DNA of 37,248 nucleotides from Planctomycetota bacterium (GTDB lineage Bacteria > Planctomycetota > UBA1135 > GCA-002748355). The notes below the pieces were generated by a model. It made no database searches, was not told where the DNA came from, and saw nothing but the letters and a program-made list of their open reading frames with translations. The translations under genes and the position numbers were made by a program. Of this stretch, positions 16,664 through 24,888 are shown one piece after another. The number at the start of each line of letters is the position of its first letter. Position 1 is the first letter of the stretch. The DNA is taken from assembly GCA_024278315.1 (NCBI GenBank), contig JAJRTL010000466.1:1-37248 (forward strand), given 5' to 3'.

Positions 16664-17698
16664 TTAGCGGAGGATGATCGAGTGTTCGCCCTTGGGCTTG
16701 AATCGACCGATGACGGCCGCGGCAGGCGTCTTGCGCACTTCCAGCTCGCTCAGCAACTGGTCGACCTTGTCCTCGGCGACGCCAATCAGGAGGCCGCCCG
16801 AGGTCTCTGCATCCAGGGAGAGATCCACGAGGTGGACGTCGAGTCCACTTCCGATCAGGAGGTCATCCCCGAGATAGCTCCGGGTGCGCTTGGCCCCGCC
16901 CGAGATCATGCCGCCCGCGACCAACTCGTAGGCCGACTCGAAGACCGGTACCTTGTCCAGGTCGATCTCGACCGTGAGTCCCGAACCGTGCGCCATCTCG
17001 ACGGCATGACCACTGAGGCCGAAACCCGTCACATCGGTCATGGTGTCGGCCTGCACCGCTTCTGCGGCCTCGGCTCCGCCTTTGTTCAGCGTCGCCATGC
17101 AGTCCATGGCCCTTCGGGCGATCTCCTCGGAGATCTTCTCGCTCTTGATGCCGGTGGCGATGGCTCCCATGCCGATCGGCTTGGTCAGCACAAGGACATC
17201 CCCTGCCCGGGCCCCCGCGTTGGTCAGGATGCGATCGGGATGGATACGACCGGTCACCGAGAGTCCATACTTGATCTCGGCATCCCGCACGGAATGGCCA
17301 CCGATGAGCATGGCCCCGGCCTCGTCGATCTTTTCCTGACCTCCCAGGAAGATCTGTCCGAGGAGATCCAGGGACAGTCCACTCGGCCAACCCACGATCC
17401 CCATGGCCGTGAAGGGTGTCCCCCCCATGGAGTAGACATCGCTGAGTGCATTGGCAGCAGCAATGCGCCCGAAGTAGATCGGGTCGTCCACGATGGGTGG
17501 GAAGAAGTCGAGTGTCTGTACGAGGGCCAAATCCTCGGAGATGCGGACGACGCCGGCATCATCGAGGGTAGAGGTCCCGACCAGGAGCTCGGGATAGTCC
17601 CGCTTGGGCAAAACGCTGAGGGCCTTCACGAGGTCCTCGGGGGAGAGCTTCGCAGCTCAACCAGCGCAGGAAGCGTAGTTGGTGAGTCTTTCGTCCAT
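16664..17698 (-). CDS. selD: Selenide, water dikinase containing selenocysteine (in-frame TGA)
   Basis: Makes selenophosphate from selenide and ATP. The body is unmistakable (QTLDFFPPIVDDPIYFGRIAA, DVYSMGGTP, MLIGGHSV, TDVTGFGLSGHA, SGGLLIG). A normal reading would begin at a GTG at 17629 and would lack the essential N-terminal motif. Reading upstream from ATG 17698 gives MDERLTNYASCAG, then TGA at 17659-17657, then AAKLSPEDLVKALS. The TGA sits exactly where E. coli SelD has Cys17, with Lys17 three residues later as in the family (Cys17...Lys20). I therefore read it as Sec14 in a 344-residue protein. A possible short hairpin (CGAG, loop GAC, CTCG) begins about 18 nt after the TGA, where a bacterial SECIS would lie. 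selA is 115 bp upstream. Confidence 0.9.
17629..17659 (-). promoter_or_regulatory. Selenocysteine codon TGA and candidate bacterial SECIS hairpin
   Basis: On the minus strand the TGA at 17659-17657 is followed after about 18 nt by CGAGGACCTCG, a 4-bp stem with a three-base loop whose first base is G. Bacterial SECIS elements lie within the coding region immediately downstream of UGA and carry a G in the apical loop. The stem is short, so the hairpin itself is less certain than the Sec codon. Confidence 0.5.
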
Positions 17699-17813
17699 CG
17701 TTCTTTTTGGCGATCAGGCGCAGTCCACAGTCACCGTTCCAGTCCGGAAGGCGGTGGCTCGCGAACGGCTGGGCTGGAATGCAGATGCTATACGATCCGG
17801 GTCCTCGCGCGTC

Positions 17814-19247
17814 TCAGCTTTCTGGCAGGTCCGGGGAGGAGCCTCGGAGCGACTCGAAGAGCAGCGGCAGCTCCGCGTCTTCTTCGGGCTGGAGGGAGCG
17901 CAGATCCATGAGGAACTCGTCGTTCTCGATGCGACCCCATAACGAAGGCCGAGCCGCCCGCAGGCCTGCCGCCAGGTCCTCGACCTTGCCATCTCCATCG
18001 GCCCATCGGATGCCAAGGGCGCGACTGCTGAGCGCGCGTGCCGGCGTGGCGCCCGAGCCGACGAAGGCCAGCCCGGATCGCAAGTGGACCTCAAGGCCCA
18101 GCCGGGTGCAGACCGGCTTCATGGCGGTGCGCAGTGCCTCACCGCGTCGCTCCAGCTCCTCCACCGACATGAAGATGGACCGCAGCACCGGGATCTCCTG
18201 CTTGGGCTCTCCGAACCGGTAGACGGCCAAGGTCGCTTCGAGCACGGCCAGGGAGAGCTTGTCCAGACGCAGGGCGCGGTAGAGCGGGTGGCTCGCACAG
18301 CGATCCACGAAGGCCTTCTTGCCGATCAGAATCCCTGCCTGGCAGGAGCCGAGCAGCTTGTCCCCGGAGATGGAGATCAAGTCCACGTCTTTGTTCAGTG
18401 TCTCGATCACCGAGCGCTCGCGCGCGTCATGGGGCAAAGGCTCCTCGAGGAGGTAGCCCGAACCCAGATCCTCGTAGACGGGCAGACCGTGCTCGCGCCC
18501 CAGCGTGACCAGGTCCTCCAGAGGCACCTCCGCCGTGAACCCCTCGATGCGATAGTTGCTTGGGTGCACCTTGAGCAGACAGCCGGTATCCGCGTCGATG
18601 ACGTGCTCGAAGTCGGCCAGGCGCGTCTTGTTGGTGGCCCCCACCTCGACGAGGATGCAGCCGGCCCTCTCCATGACGTCGGGCATCCGGAAGCCACCGC
18701 CGATCTCCACGAGTTCGCCCCGCGACACCGGTACCTTCTTGCCGCGCGCCAGGGCGTCCAGCGCCAGGAGTGTGGCTGCCGCGTTGTTGTTGACGACCAG
18801 GGCCGCCTCGGCACCGGTCAAAGCCATGAGATGCGCGGCCACGGCATGCTCGCGGCGGTTGCGCTTGCCGGTGTCGGGATCCACCTCCACGGTGGCGGCA
18901 CCACAGACCTCGGCCAATGCCGCCCGCGCCTTCGCCGCCAAGGGAGCGCGCCCCAGGCCCGTGTGCAGGAGAATGCCGGTCGCATTCAGGACACGTCTGT
19001 GCCAGGGGCGCTCGAGCTCATCGCGAAGCCCAAGCAGCCTCGCCGACAGGGCCTCCTCACAGAGCAGGGTCTCTTCGCCGCCGGCAGGAGGCCAGTCCCT
19101 CTGCATGCGTTGCCTGAGCTCATCGACGAGCCGCCGGGCGGCCTCGCGGCTCAAGGCCTGGGGAAGACCCTCCTGCAACCTCAAGAGCCGATCGATGGAC
19201 GGGAGTTTGCGGAAGGCGTTCGTTGGCGTTTTGTCGGTGGAAGTCAT
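17814..19247 (-). CDS. selA: L-seryl-tRNA(Sec) selenium transferase
   Basis: PLP enzyme converting Ser-tRNA(Sec) to Sec-tRNA(Sec) with selenophosphate. The 477-residue protein has the family features: NATGILLHTGLGRAPL (88-103), NNNAAATLLAL, SRGELVEIGGGFRMPDVM (175-192), EVGATNKTR, YEDLGSGYL, and the PLP lysine Lys297 in ISISGDKLLG. It lies directly upstream of selD on the same strand and is divergent from recJ. selB and the tRNA(Sec) gene are not visible in this window and must be elsewhere for the system to work. Confidence 0.96.
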   Translation of the reverse strand: MTSTDKTPTNAFRKLPSIDRLLRLQEGLPQALSREAARRLVDELRQRMQRDWPPAGGEETLLCEEALSARLLGLRDELERPWHRRVLNATGILLHTGLGRAPLAAKARAALAEVCGAATVEVDPDTGKRNRREHAVAAHLMALTGAEAALVVNNNAAATLLALDALARGKKVPVSRGELVEIGGGFRMPDVMERAGCILVEVGATNKTRLADFEHVIDADTGCLLKVHPSNYRIEGFTAEVPLEDLVTLGREHGLPVYEDLGSGYLLEEPLPHDARERSVIETLNKDVDLISISGDKLLGSCQAGILIGKKAFVDRCASHPLYRALRLDKLSLAVLEATLAVYRFGEPKQEIPVLRSIFMSVEELERRGEALRTAMKPVCTRLGLEVHLRSGLAFVGSGATPARALSSRALGIRWADGDGKVEDLAAGLRAARPSLWGRIENDEFLMDLRSLQPEEDAELPLLFESLRGSSPDLPES

Positions 19248-19375
19248 GCGTTCGGGACCGGGACCTGCGCGAGCGAGCTCCCCCTACTCTACCCGATGCC
19301 CCAGGTCCCCTCCCCCCAAGGCCTCAGCAAAAAGTCCCACGCGAGGCAAGCCAAGGGGGCTAGACTCCCGTCACA

Positions 19376-19420
19376 GCGTTGCCCGATCACGCTTTGTCCG
19401 ATCACGTCTTGTCCGATCAG
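19376..19420 (+). repeat. Three 15-bp tandem repeats upstream of recJ
   Basis: GCGTTGCCCGATCAC, GCTTTGTCCGATCAC and GTCTTGTCCGATCAG lie head to tail and end one base before the recJ ribosome site (GGGGGAG at 19422-19428). The shared core is CGATCA preceded by a pyrimidine-rich block. They could be a protein-binding array or a leader element. Confidence 0.65.
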
Positions 19421-19436
19421 CGGGGGAGAAGAGAGC

Positions 19437-21173
19437 TTGCACAGATACCAGGGGATCCAACTGGCGGAGCCGGGCCCGGCGGAAGAACTGCGCATTCTCG
19501 GCCGGGACCTGGGTTGCTCCGAGCCGCTGGCCCAGGTGCTCTGGCAGCGCGGCCACAGGGATCGCGTCGCCGCGCGGGCCTATCTACGCCCAAGCACGGA
19601 CTCGCTGCACGACCCCTTCCTCTTTGGCGACATGGAGAAGGCCGTCGAGCGGATCGAGCAGGCCCTGGCCGAGGACGAACTCATCCTCATCCATGGCGAC
19701 TACGATGCCGATGGCCTCACGGGCACGGTCCTCCTGCTGCGGCTGCTGAAGCTCCTGGGAGGCCGGGCACAGGCGCACATCCCCGCGCGCAGCGAGGGTT
19801 ACTCCTTCGGCAAGGAGTCCATCACCCGCATCCTCAAAGGAGGCTTCGGGCTCTGCATCTCGGTCGACAACGGGACGGCTGCGCGCGAGGAGATCGCGAC
19901 GATACAGGCCGGGGGCTGTGACGTCATCGTCACCGACCACCACAGCAGTGGGCCCGATCCCGCCAAGGCCTTCGCGCTGCTCAACCCCCGCCAGGCCGAT
20001 TCGGGCTATCCCTTTGCGGACCTGGCAGGCGTTGGCGTGGCCTTCAAGCTCGCCTGGGCACTCGCCTCGCGGCAGCGCCGCCGTCGCTCGGTCGAGACGC
20101 GCCTCGGTGACTTCCTCCACGAAGCCGCCGCCTACGTGGCACTGGGCAGCGTGGCCGATGTCGTTCCGCTCGTAGGCGAGAATCGCTATCTCGTCCGACA
20201 GGGCCTCGACGCCTTGGTGCACGCCAGCACGCCGGGCCTGCGTGGCCTCATGCATCTCCTGGGCACATCCCCCACGCGACTCACGGCGCGTGACATCGCC
20301 TTCCGCCTGGCTCCCCGGCTCAATGCCGCGGGTCGCATGGCCCACGCCTCGCTCGCGCTCGACCTCCTGCTGGCCGAGACGACCGGTGAGGCCGAAGCCT
20401 GCGCACGCAAGCTCGACCAGCTCAACCGCCGTCGCCAGAAGACCGAGGCCATCGTCTGCGCCCAGGCCGAGAGCCGTCTGGAGCGCGACCCCACCCTGGC
20501 CGACAAGCGCGTGCTCTGCACCTGGGACCAGGACTGGCACCTCGGGGTTCTGGGCATCGTTGCCGCGCGGCTTGCGGGCTACTTCGAGAAGCCCTCCCTG
20601 GTGCTCGCCATCCACGGAGACGAAGCCCGGGGCTCGGGGCGGAGCTTCCAAGGCATCCATCTCAAGGATCTCCTGGACCGTGTGGAAGGAGTGGATATGC
20701 ACTACGGAGGGCATGCGGCTGCCGTGGGCCTCCACCTCGCCGCCAAGGATCTGCCCGCCCTCGAAGCGGCTCTTCAGGTCGCCGCCGCCAAGGGCAGAGC
20801 CGCACCGAAGCCACAGCCCCTGCTCTGCGAGGCAGAGGCCAGTCTCGCCCACTGGTCCTCGAGCCAGCTCAAGCGCCTCTCAGAGTTCGGGCCTTTCGGA
20901 CAAGGCAACGCCGCGCCGCGTTTCCTGGCGCAGCCCGTCCGCATCGGCGCGGGCCTGCACGCCCAAGGGCCGGACAACCGGGATCTGGCCTTCACGGCCA
21001 TCCAGGACGGCTGCGCCCTCCCAGCCCAGGCCCGGGGTCTGGGCCGGCACATCGAGGAGCTCCGCGTGCGCGACAGACTCTGGCGGATGGCCTACAGCCC
21101 ACGTTTCTCGGCACGTCCCGAACTGGGTGCCATCGAGATCGAGATCCACGACTTCGAACCCTGTCGGGACTGA
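19437..21173 (+). CDS. recJ: Single-stranded-DNA-specific exonuclease RecJ, TTG start
   Basis: 5'-to-3' exonuclease acting in recombination and mismatch repair. DHH-phosphoesterase motifs are present: HGDYDADG (86-93), VDNGTAA (143-149), TDHHSSGPDP (166-175) and LNPRQADSGYP. The C-terminal DHHA1 part has MHYGGHAAAVGL, and an OB-like end follows. The frame is open well upstream, but the TTG at 19437 with GGGGGAG 8 bases before it gives 578 residues, the usual length. An ATG about 48 codons upstream would put a low-complexity leader with CPITL-CPITS-CPISG in front and is not favoured. Divergent from selA across a 189-bp gap. Confidence 0.9.
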   Translation: MHRYQGIQLAEPGPAEELRILGRDLGCSEPLAQVLWQRGHRDRVAARAYLRPSTDSLHDPFLFGDMEKAVERIEQALAEDELILIHGDYDADGLTGTVLLLRLLKLLGGRAQAHIPARSEGYSFGKESITRILKGGFGLCISVDNGTAAREEIATIQAGGCDVIVTDHHSSGPDPAKAFALLNPRQADSGYPFADLAGVGVAFKLAWALASRQRRRRSVETRLGDFLHEAAAYVALGSVADVVPLVGENRYLVRQGLDALVHASTPGLRGLMHLLGTSPTRLTARDIAFRLAPRLNAAGRMAHASLALDLLLAETTGEAEACARKLDQLNRRRQKTEAIVCAQAESRLERDPTLADKRVLCTWDQDWHLGVLGIVAARLAGYFEKPSLVLAIHGDEARGSGRSFQGIHLKDLLDRVEGVDMHYGGHAAAVGLHLAAKDLPALEAALQVAAAKGRAAPKPQPLLCEAEASLAHWSSSQLKRLSEFGPFGQGNAAPRFLAQPVRIGAGLHAQGPDNRDLAFTAIQDGCALPAQARGLGRHIEELRVRDRLWRMAYSPRFSARPELGAIEIEIHDFEPCRD

Positions 21174-21286
21174 GCCCTCAGGCCTGGCAGCCCAAAAGCG
21201 AAAAGAGCCCAGCATCCCACCGGAGAAGACCCTATTCTTCCCAGGATTCAACCTGATCGATTCCATCCAAAGGACCACTCAAGCGC

Positions 21287-22027
21287 ATGACCAGCAAGTC
21301 AACAGGCGAAACCGCCCCGGATGCCACGACCGCAGCCGACGGACCGCCGGCCAAGAAGGGCCTTCACCGCCGTCTCTACGACTGGATGATCTCGTTCGCG
21401 GACACGCCCTACGCGATTCCGGCCCTCTTCCTCTTCGCCTTTGCCGAGTCGAGCTTCTTTCCCATCCCGCCGGATGTCCTGCTCATCATGATCGTGCTGG
21501 GCAGGCCCAAGAGCGCCAAGGCAGCCGCGATCGCCTGTTGCATCGGCTCGGTGATCGGTGGACTCGCGGGCTACGGCATCGGGCACTTCTTCTGGAGCAT
21601 CCAGGGAGTACAGGATTTCTTCTTCACCTACGTGCCGGGGTTCACCCAGAGCAACTTCGGCAAGGTCCAGGGACTCTACGAAGAATGGAACTTCGCGATC
21701 GTCTTCGTCGCCGGTTTCACGCCGCTCCCCTACAAGGTGATCACGATCACCGCCGGCGTCGCAGGCATCAACCTACCCATCTTCATCCTGGCATCGACCG
21801 TATCGCGATCCGCGCGCTTCATTCTCGTGACCTGGCTCGTGCACAAGTTCGGCCCGCGCGCGAAGGACTTCATCGAACGCAGGTTCAACCTGCTGAGCAT
21901 CGCCTTCGTCGTCCTGCTGCTGGGAGGCTTCTTCGCTCTCAAGTATGTCCTGCCCCATGACAAGCCAGCCGCAGGACAGGAGGACCAGAAACAGACCCAG
22001 CCCAAAGAATCCGGAAAGAAGGGCTGA
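21287..22027 (+). CDS. DedA/YqaA-family membrane protein
   Basis: Multi-pass inner-membrane protein of the DedA (SNARE-associated/VTT) superfamily, some members of which act as lipid flippases or in membrane homeostasis. The segments IPALFLFAFAESSFFPIPPDVLLIM and FTPLPYKVITITAGVAG match the YqaA subgroup, including the acidic residue in the first re-entrant helix and the conserved Pro/Arg region (STVSRSARF). The N-terminus (about 25 residues) and C-terminus (about 25 residues, Lys/Gln-rich) are hydrophilic extensions. Starts at ATG 21287, 113 bp after recJ. It ends convergently with the PpiD-like gene. Confidence 0.9.
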   Translation: MTSKSTGETAPDATTAADGPPAKKGLHRRLYDWMISFADTPYAIPALFLFAFAESSFFPIPPDVLLIMIVLGRPKSAKAAAIACCIGSVIGGLAGYGIGHFFWSIQGVQDFFFTYVPGFTQSNFGKVQGLYEEWNFAIVFVAGFTPLPYKVITITAGVAGINLPIFILASTVSRSARFILVTWLVHKFGPRAKDFIERRFNLLSIAFVVLLLGGFFALKYVLPHDKPAAGQEDQKQTQPKESGKKG

Positions 22028-22048
22028 CCTGAGCATCGGGCCAGGAAG

Positions 22049-22068
22049 GCGCCCTCACTCGGGGGCGC
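22049..22068. terminator. Bidirectional terminator-like hairpin
   Basis: GCGCCC (22049-22054) and GGGCGC (22063-22068) form a 6-bp GC stem between the convergent ends of the dedA-like gene (22027) and the PpiD-like gene (22069). On the plus strand it is followed by a T-rich run (TTCTTCTT) that is also the 3' end of the PpiD-like gene. Confidence 0.5.
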
Positions 22069-24621
22069 TCAGTTCTTCTTGGGGTCAGCCTTCTTGGGGT
22101 CGGCCTTCTTCGGGTCGGCATTCTTCGGGTCGGCCTTCTTGGAGCCGGCCTTCTTGGGGTCCTCGTCCTTGCGATCTGACGAGGTTCCGACCGCGCCGGT
22201 CTCGGTCGACTTGTACTTGAACCGGGCAATGACGGCCTCGGGGCTGTACGCGTTCTTCAGGATGGAGTCGAATCGTTCGGTGGAGAAGCGGATGCGGCGT
22301 TCTGCCATCGACCGGCGGGTCACGAGATCCATGCCGCCCTCTTTGCGCTCATCCAAGCGGACGACGTAGTAGGTCTGCTCCACGGCTTCCTCCATGACAT
22401 CGGAGACCCAGCCCTCCTTGGCGGCCAAGAGAGTCGTATCGGCTTCCAGGAACTTCTCGGCACCATCCTCCAGCAGAGAGAATCGCGCAGTCTGGCTGGC
22501 GTCCTTCGTGAACGGGCCGAGCTGCTGAACCTCGATACCCTGTTCCTTGAGAGCCAGACCGAATGCCTCGGCCATCTTGGGCTTGAGCTTCTTCTTGAGC
22601 TCGATCTCCAGCAGGTCCTCTTCGGTCTTCTTGATCTCGGCCTTCTTGTCGTCGGCCTTGGACAGCTCATCGTTCCAGGCCTGGATGTTGGTCTTGCGAC
22701 GAGCGATCGATCGTGCGGGCAAACCTCCCGCGGCGATTTCCTTCTCGGTATCCGCGATCATGCTCTCCAGTTTCTTTTTCCAGGCATCGAAATCCCCGTC
22801 GATCTTTTCCCTGCAGGCCTTGCGCATCTTGGCCACTTCTTCCGCCAGGAGCCCTTCGGCCTGGGTGCGGACGAGCTTGCGGAAGGCCTCGGCCTTCTCC
22901 TTCATCTCGTCGACGGCCTTCTGCTTGGCATGGATCTCCTGTGCCTCGGTGCGAATCTCCTCGATGGGTCTCACCACATCCTCGATCCGATCCGTGAGCT
23001 GGAAGAAGAAGGCCCCGTTCTGTGCCATCTGCACATCGGTTCCGAGCTCGCCCTTGCCGAAGACCTCGCGAAGCTTGTTGGTCGCTTCCCACACTCCGTA
23101 GGGTGAACCCTCACGGAAGGACTCGGGCCTTGCGGCCTTGGGGATACTGACGAAGAGAAGACCCTTGGGGAGCTTTCCAGCTTCGAACTGGTCGGCCAGC
23201 CAGGTCTTCAGAACGAACTCCTCGAACTTCTTTGCAGGCCCGACGGTCTCCTTCTTTCCGGCCTTCCCTTCCTTGCCCTCTTTTCCTTCCTTGGCGGCCT
23301 TCTCCTTGGCGGCCTTCTCCTCTTCCTTCTCCCTCTTGGCAGCAAGGGAAGCGGTGTAGGCGTCGAGGGCCTTGCGTCGGATGGCCTCGAGGAGTTGCTG
23401 CACTTCGAGGCGGCGGCGAATCTGATCCTTGACCTGCTCCAGGGGGATGTAGTCCGGTCCCTGTTGCGGCGGGATGGGCAGCCCCCCCGCCGAAGCATCC
23501 GGCGGAGTCACCCCATCCTGCAGCGTCGTTCCCTCCGCTTCGCCTGGCTTGTCAGCGGATGCAGCTGCCCCATCCTGAAGGAGCCCACCATGCTCGTCCT
23601 GCTTCTTGCCCTCAGGGGTCTTCGTGCCTTCCGTGTCCGAGCCCTTCTTGTTGGCGTCCGGATCTCCAGGTTCCTTCTTGTTGGCGCCTTCCTTTCCAGC
23701 CTCAGGCTTTCCAGCTTCCTTTTTTCCCGACTCATCAGGAGCTTTGACTTCCTTGATGTAGAGCTGGTCCTTGTTCTGATCGTAGTACTGCTCGACCTCG
23801 GCATCTCCGATGGGCGCCATGTCCTTGATCCATGCGCTCAGCGGCTTGGGATCCAGTTGCTTGTAGTCGGCATACACCAGGTTCCAGGCCACGTGCACGT
23901 CGTCTACGAGGGGCCGCTTGCGTTCTGCGTCCTCGAGGTTGGCCACCCACTCCAAGAGGTCCTTGTCGGACGGCGGCTTCTTCTTGTACTCCTCGATGAG
24001 GGGCTTCGTCGCCCAAGAGGCATAGCTCAGCAGCAGGGTCTCCCTATCCTTGCGAACGAACTCACTGAGGACGGCATCACCAGCCTCCATGCCACCCATG
24101 ATCTCGAGATAGACGTAGTTGGAGATCCGGATCGCCTCGCGGACGAGCAACTCCAACTCGGCCACACTCGTAACGCGGGAGCGTGGCCCGAGGTAGTGGA
24201 GGGGGTTGAAATCCTCGGCCTTGAGCTCAGGGTTGGCCTGGAGACGCAGCTTCTTGCCCACCTCGATGGCCTGGCTGACATCGTCATCGCTGACATCGAT
24301 GCCCGCCGCAATGGCGGCCCGGCGCAGGATCATGACGGCCTTCACATGCTCGCCCTGACCAATGGCAGCCGAGTTCGAGAGCCAGGCAAAGGGAGCCAGC
24401 GCACTTCCCCCCTGCAACTGCAGGTTGGAAAGGCTCTGAGCCAGAGCGCTGTCCTCGATCTCGATGGCGATCTTTTCCCCGTTCGGCATCACGATCGACC
24501 CCAAGCGGTTGGAAATAAAGAGCTGCGTAAAGAAGCCCATGACCGGCGCTGAGATCGAGAAGACGAGGAGGCAGAAGATCGCAACCCCGATGATCAGGTA
24601 TCGCTTGGTAGTCTCGTTCAT
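22069..24621 (-). CDS. Membrane-anchored PpiD/SurA-like periplasmic chaperone
   Basis: 850 residues with one N-terminal membrane anchor (YLIIGVAIFCLLVFSISAPVMGFF) and a long, charged, helix-rich periplasmic part. The layout fits PpiD/SurA-type folding factors: an N-terminal helical chaperone region (RRAAIAAGIDVSDDDVSQAIEVGKK), a coiled-coil middle, and a late segment EQTYYVVRLDERKEGG like the end of a parvulin domain. A clear catalytic parvulin core was not found, so isomerase activity is doubtful. Low-complexity insertions occur at about 300-370 (Gly/Lys/Glu/Pro/Asp), 428-455 (Lys/Glu/Ala), and the C-terminal 25 residues (KKADP repeats). Starts at ATG 24621. It is the last minus-strand gene of the secretion/envelope region. 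Confidence 0.6.
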   Translation of the reverse strand: MNETTKRYLIIGVAIFCLLVFSISAPVMGFFTQLFISNRLGSIVMPNGEKIAIEIEDSALAQSLSNLQLQGGSALAPFAWLSNSAAIGQGEHVKAVMILRRAAIAAGIDVSDDDVSQAIEVGKKLRLQANPELKAEDFNPLHYLGPRSRVTSVAELELLVREAIRISNYVYLEIMGGMEAGDAVLSEFVRKDRETLLLSYASWATKPLIEEYKKKPPSDKDLLEWVANLEDAERKRPLVDDVHVAWNLVYADYKQLDPKPLSAWIKDMAPIGDAEVEQYYDQNKDQLYIKEVKAPDESGKKEAGKPEAGKEGANKKEPGDPDANKKGSDTEGTKTPEGKKQDEHGGLLQDGAAASADKPGEAEGTTLQDGVTPPDASAGGLPIPPQQGPDYIPLEQVKDQIRRRLEVQQLLEAIRRKALDAYTASLAAKREKEEEKAAKEKAAKEGKEGKEGKAGKKETVGPAKKFEEFVLKTWLADQFEAGKLPKGLLFVSIPKAARPESFREGSPYGVWEATNKLREVFGKGELGTDVQMAQNGAFFFQLTDRIEDVVRPIEEIRTEAQEIHAKQKAVDEMKEKAEAFRKLVRTQAEGLLAEEVAKMRKACREKIDGDFDAWKKKLESMIADTEKEIAAGGLPARSIARRKTNIQAWNDELSKADDKKAEIKKTEEDLLEIELKKKLKPKMAEAFGLALKEQGIEVQQLGPFTKDASQTARFSLLEDGAEKFLEADTTLLAAKEGWVSDVMEEAVEQTYYVVRLDERKEGGMDLVTRRSMAERRIRFSTERFDSILKNAYSPEAVIARFKYKSTETGAVGTSSDRKDEDPKKAGSKKADPKNADPKKADPKKADPKKN
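22077..22166 (-). repeat. About six imperfect 15-bp repeats encoding (KKADP)n at the end of the PpiD-like gene
   Basis: On the plus strand the unit is TTCTTSGGGTCGGCC, repeated about six times with small changes. On the coding strand it gives K-K-A-D-P type pentapeptides. A length-variable tail is expected from such repeats. Confidence 0.75.
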
Positions 24622-24888
24622 GTCAGGGAATCAACTCGATGACGGACCCCGTCCCGGTGGGCCAGGCATGCTGCGAGGCTACGGGCCCTGGGGATGATGG
24701 ATGTCGGGGTACAGAACCTGTGGGCGAACCCGGCCAGCCCCAGGCTCTCGTCAGCTGGCGGCGCAAGAAAAGGAAGCGCAATAGGATAGCGAGGCCCACG
24801 GGCAGGAGCAACGAGCAACGGAGGCCCTCCGCCAGTCCTTCCCAACCTGCTTCCCATCCTGGCCTCGGAGGCCTGCCAGCCCCAGGCT
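24622..24888. other. 267-bp gap, weak candidate small membrane ORF
   Basis: No clear gene. One minus-strand frame from a TTG at 24811 to 24623 would encode 62 residues beginning with a hydrophobic stretch (LLLPVGLAILLRFLFL), but it lacks a good ribosome site and the rest is Pro/Gly/Ser-rich. Another frame through the gap ends on the ATGA of the PpiD-like start. Both may be chance. Confidence 0.3.

Noticed and set aside
17699-17813. tRNA(Sec) gene between selA and selD
   Set aside because: The 115-bp gap has no UCA anticodon arm or long acceptor/variable-arm pattern.
18084-19436. Upstream continuation of the recJ frame over the selA gene
   Set aside because: Overlaps selA on the opposite strand; the TTG at 19437 with a strong ribosome site gives the usual RecJ length.
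24623-24811. 62-residue minus ORF with a hydrophobic start
   Set aside because: TTG start, no ribosome site and a Pro/Gly/Ser-rich remainder; kept only as a note on the gap.
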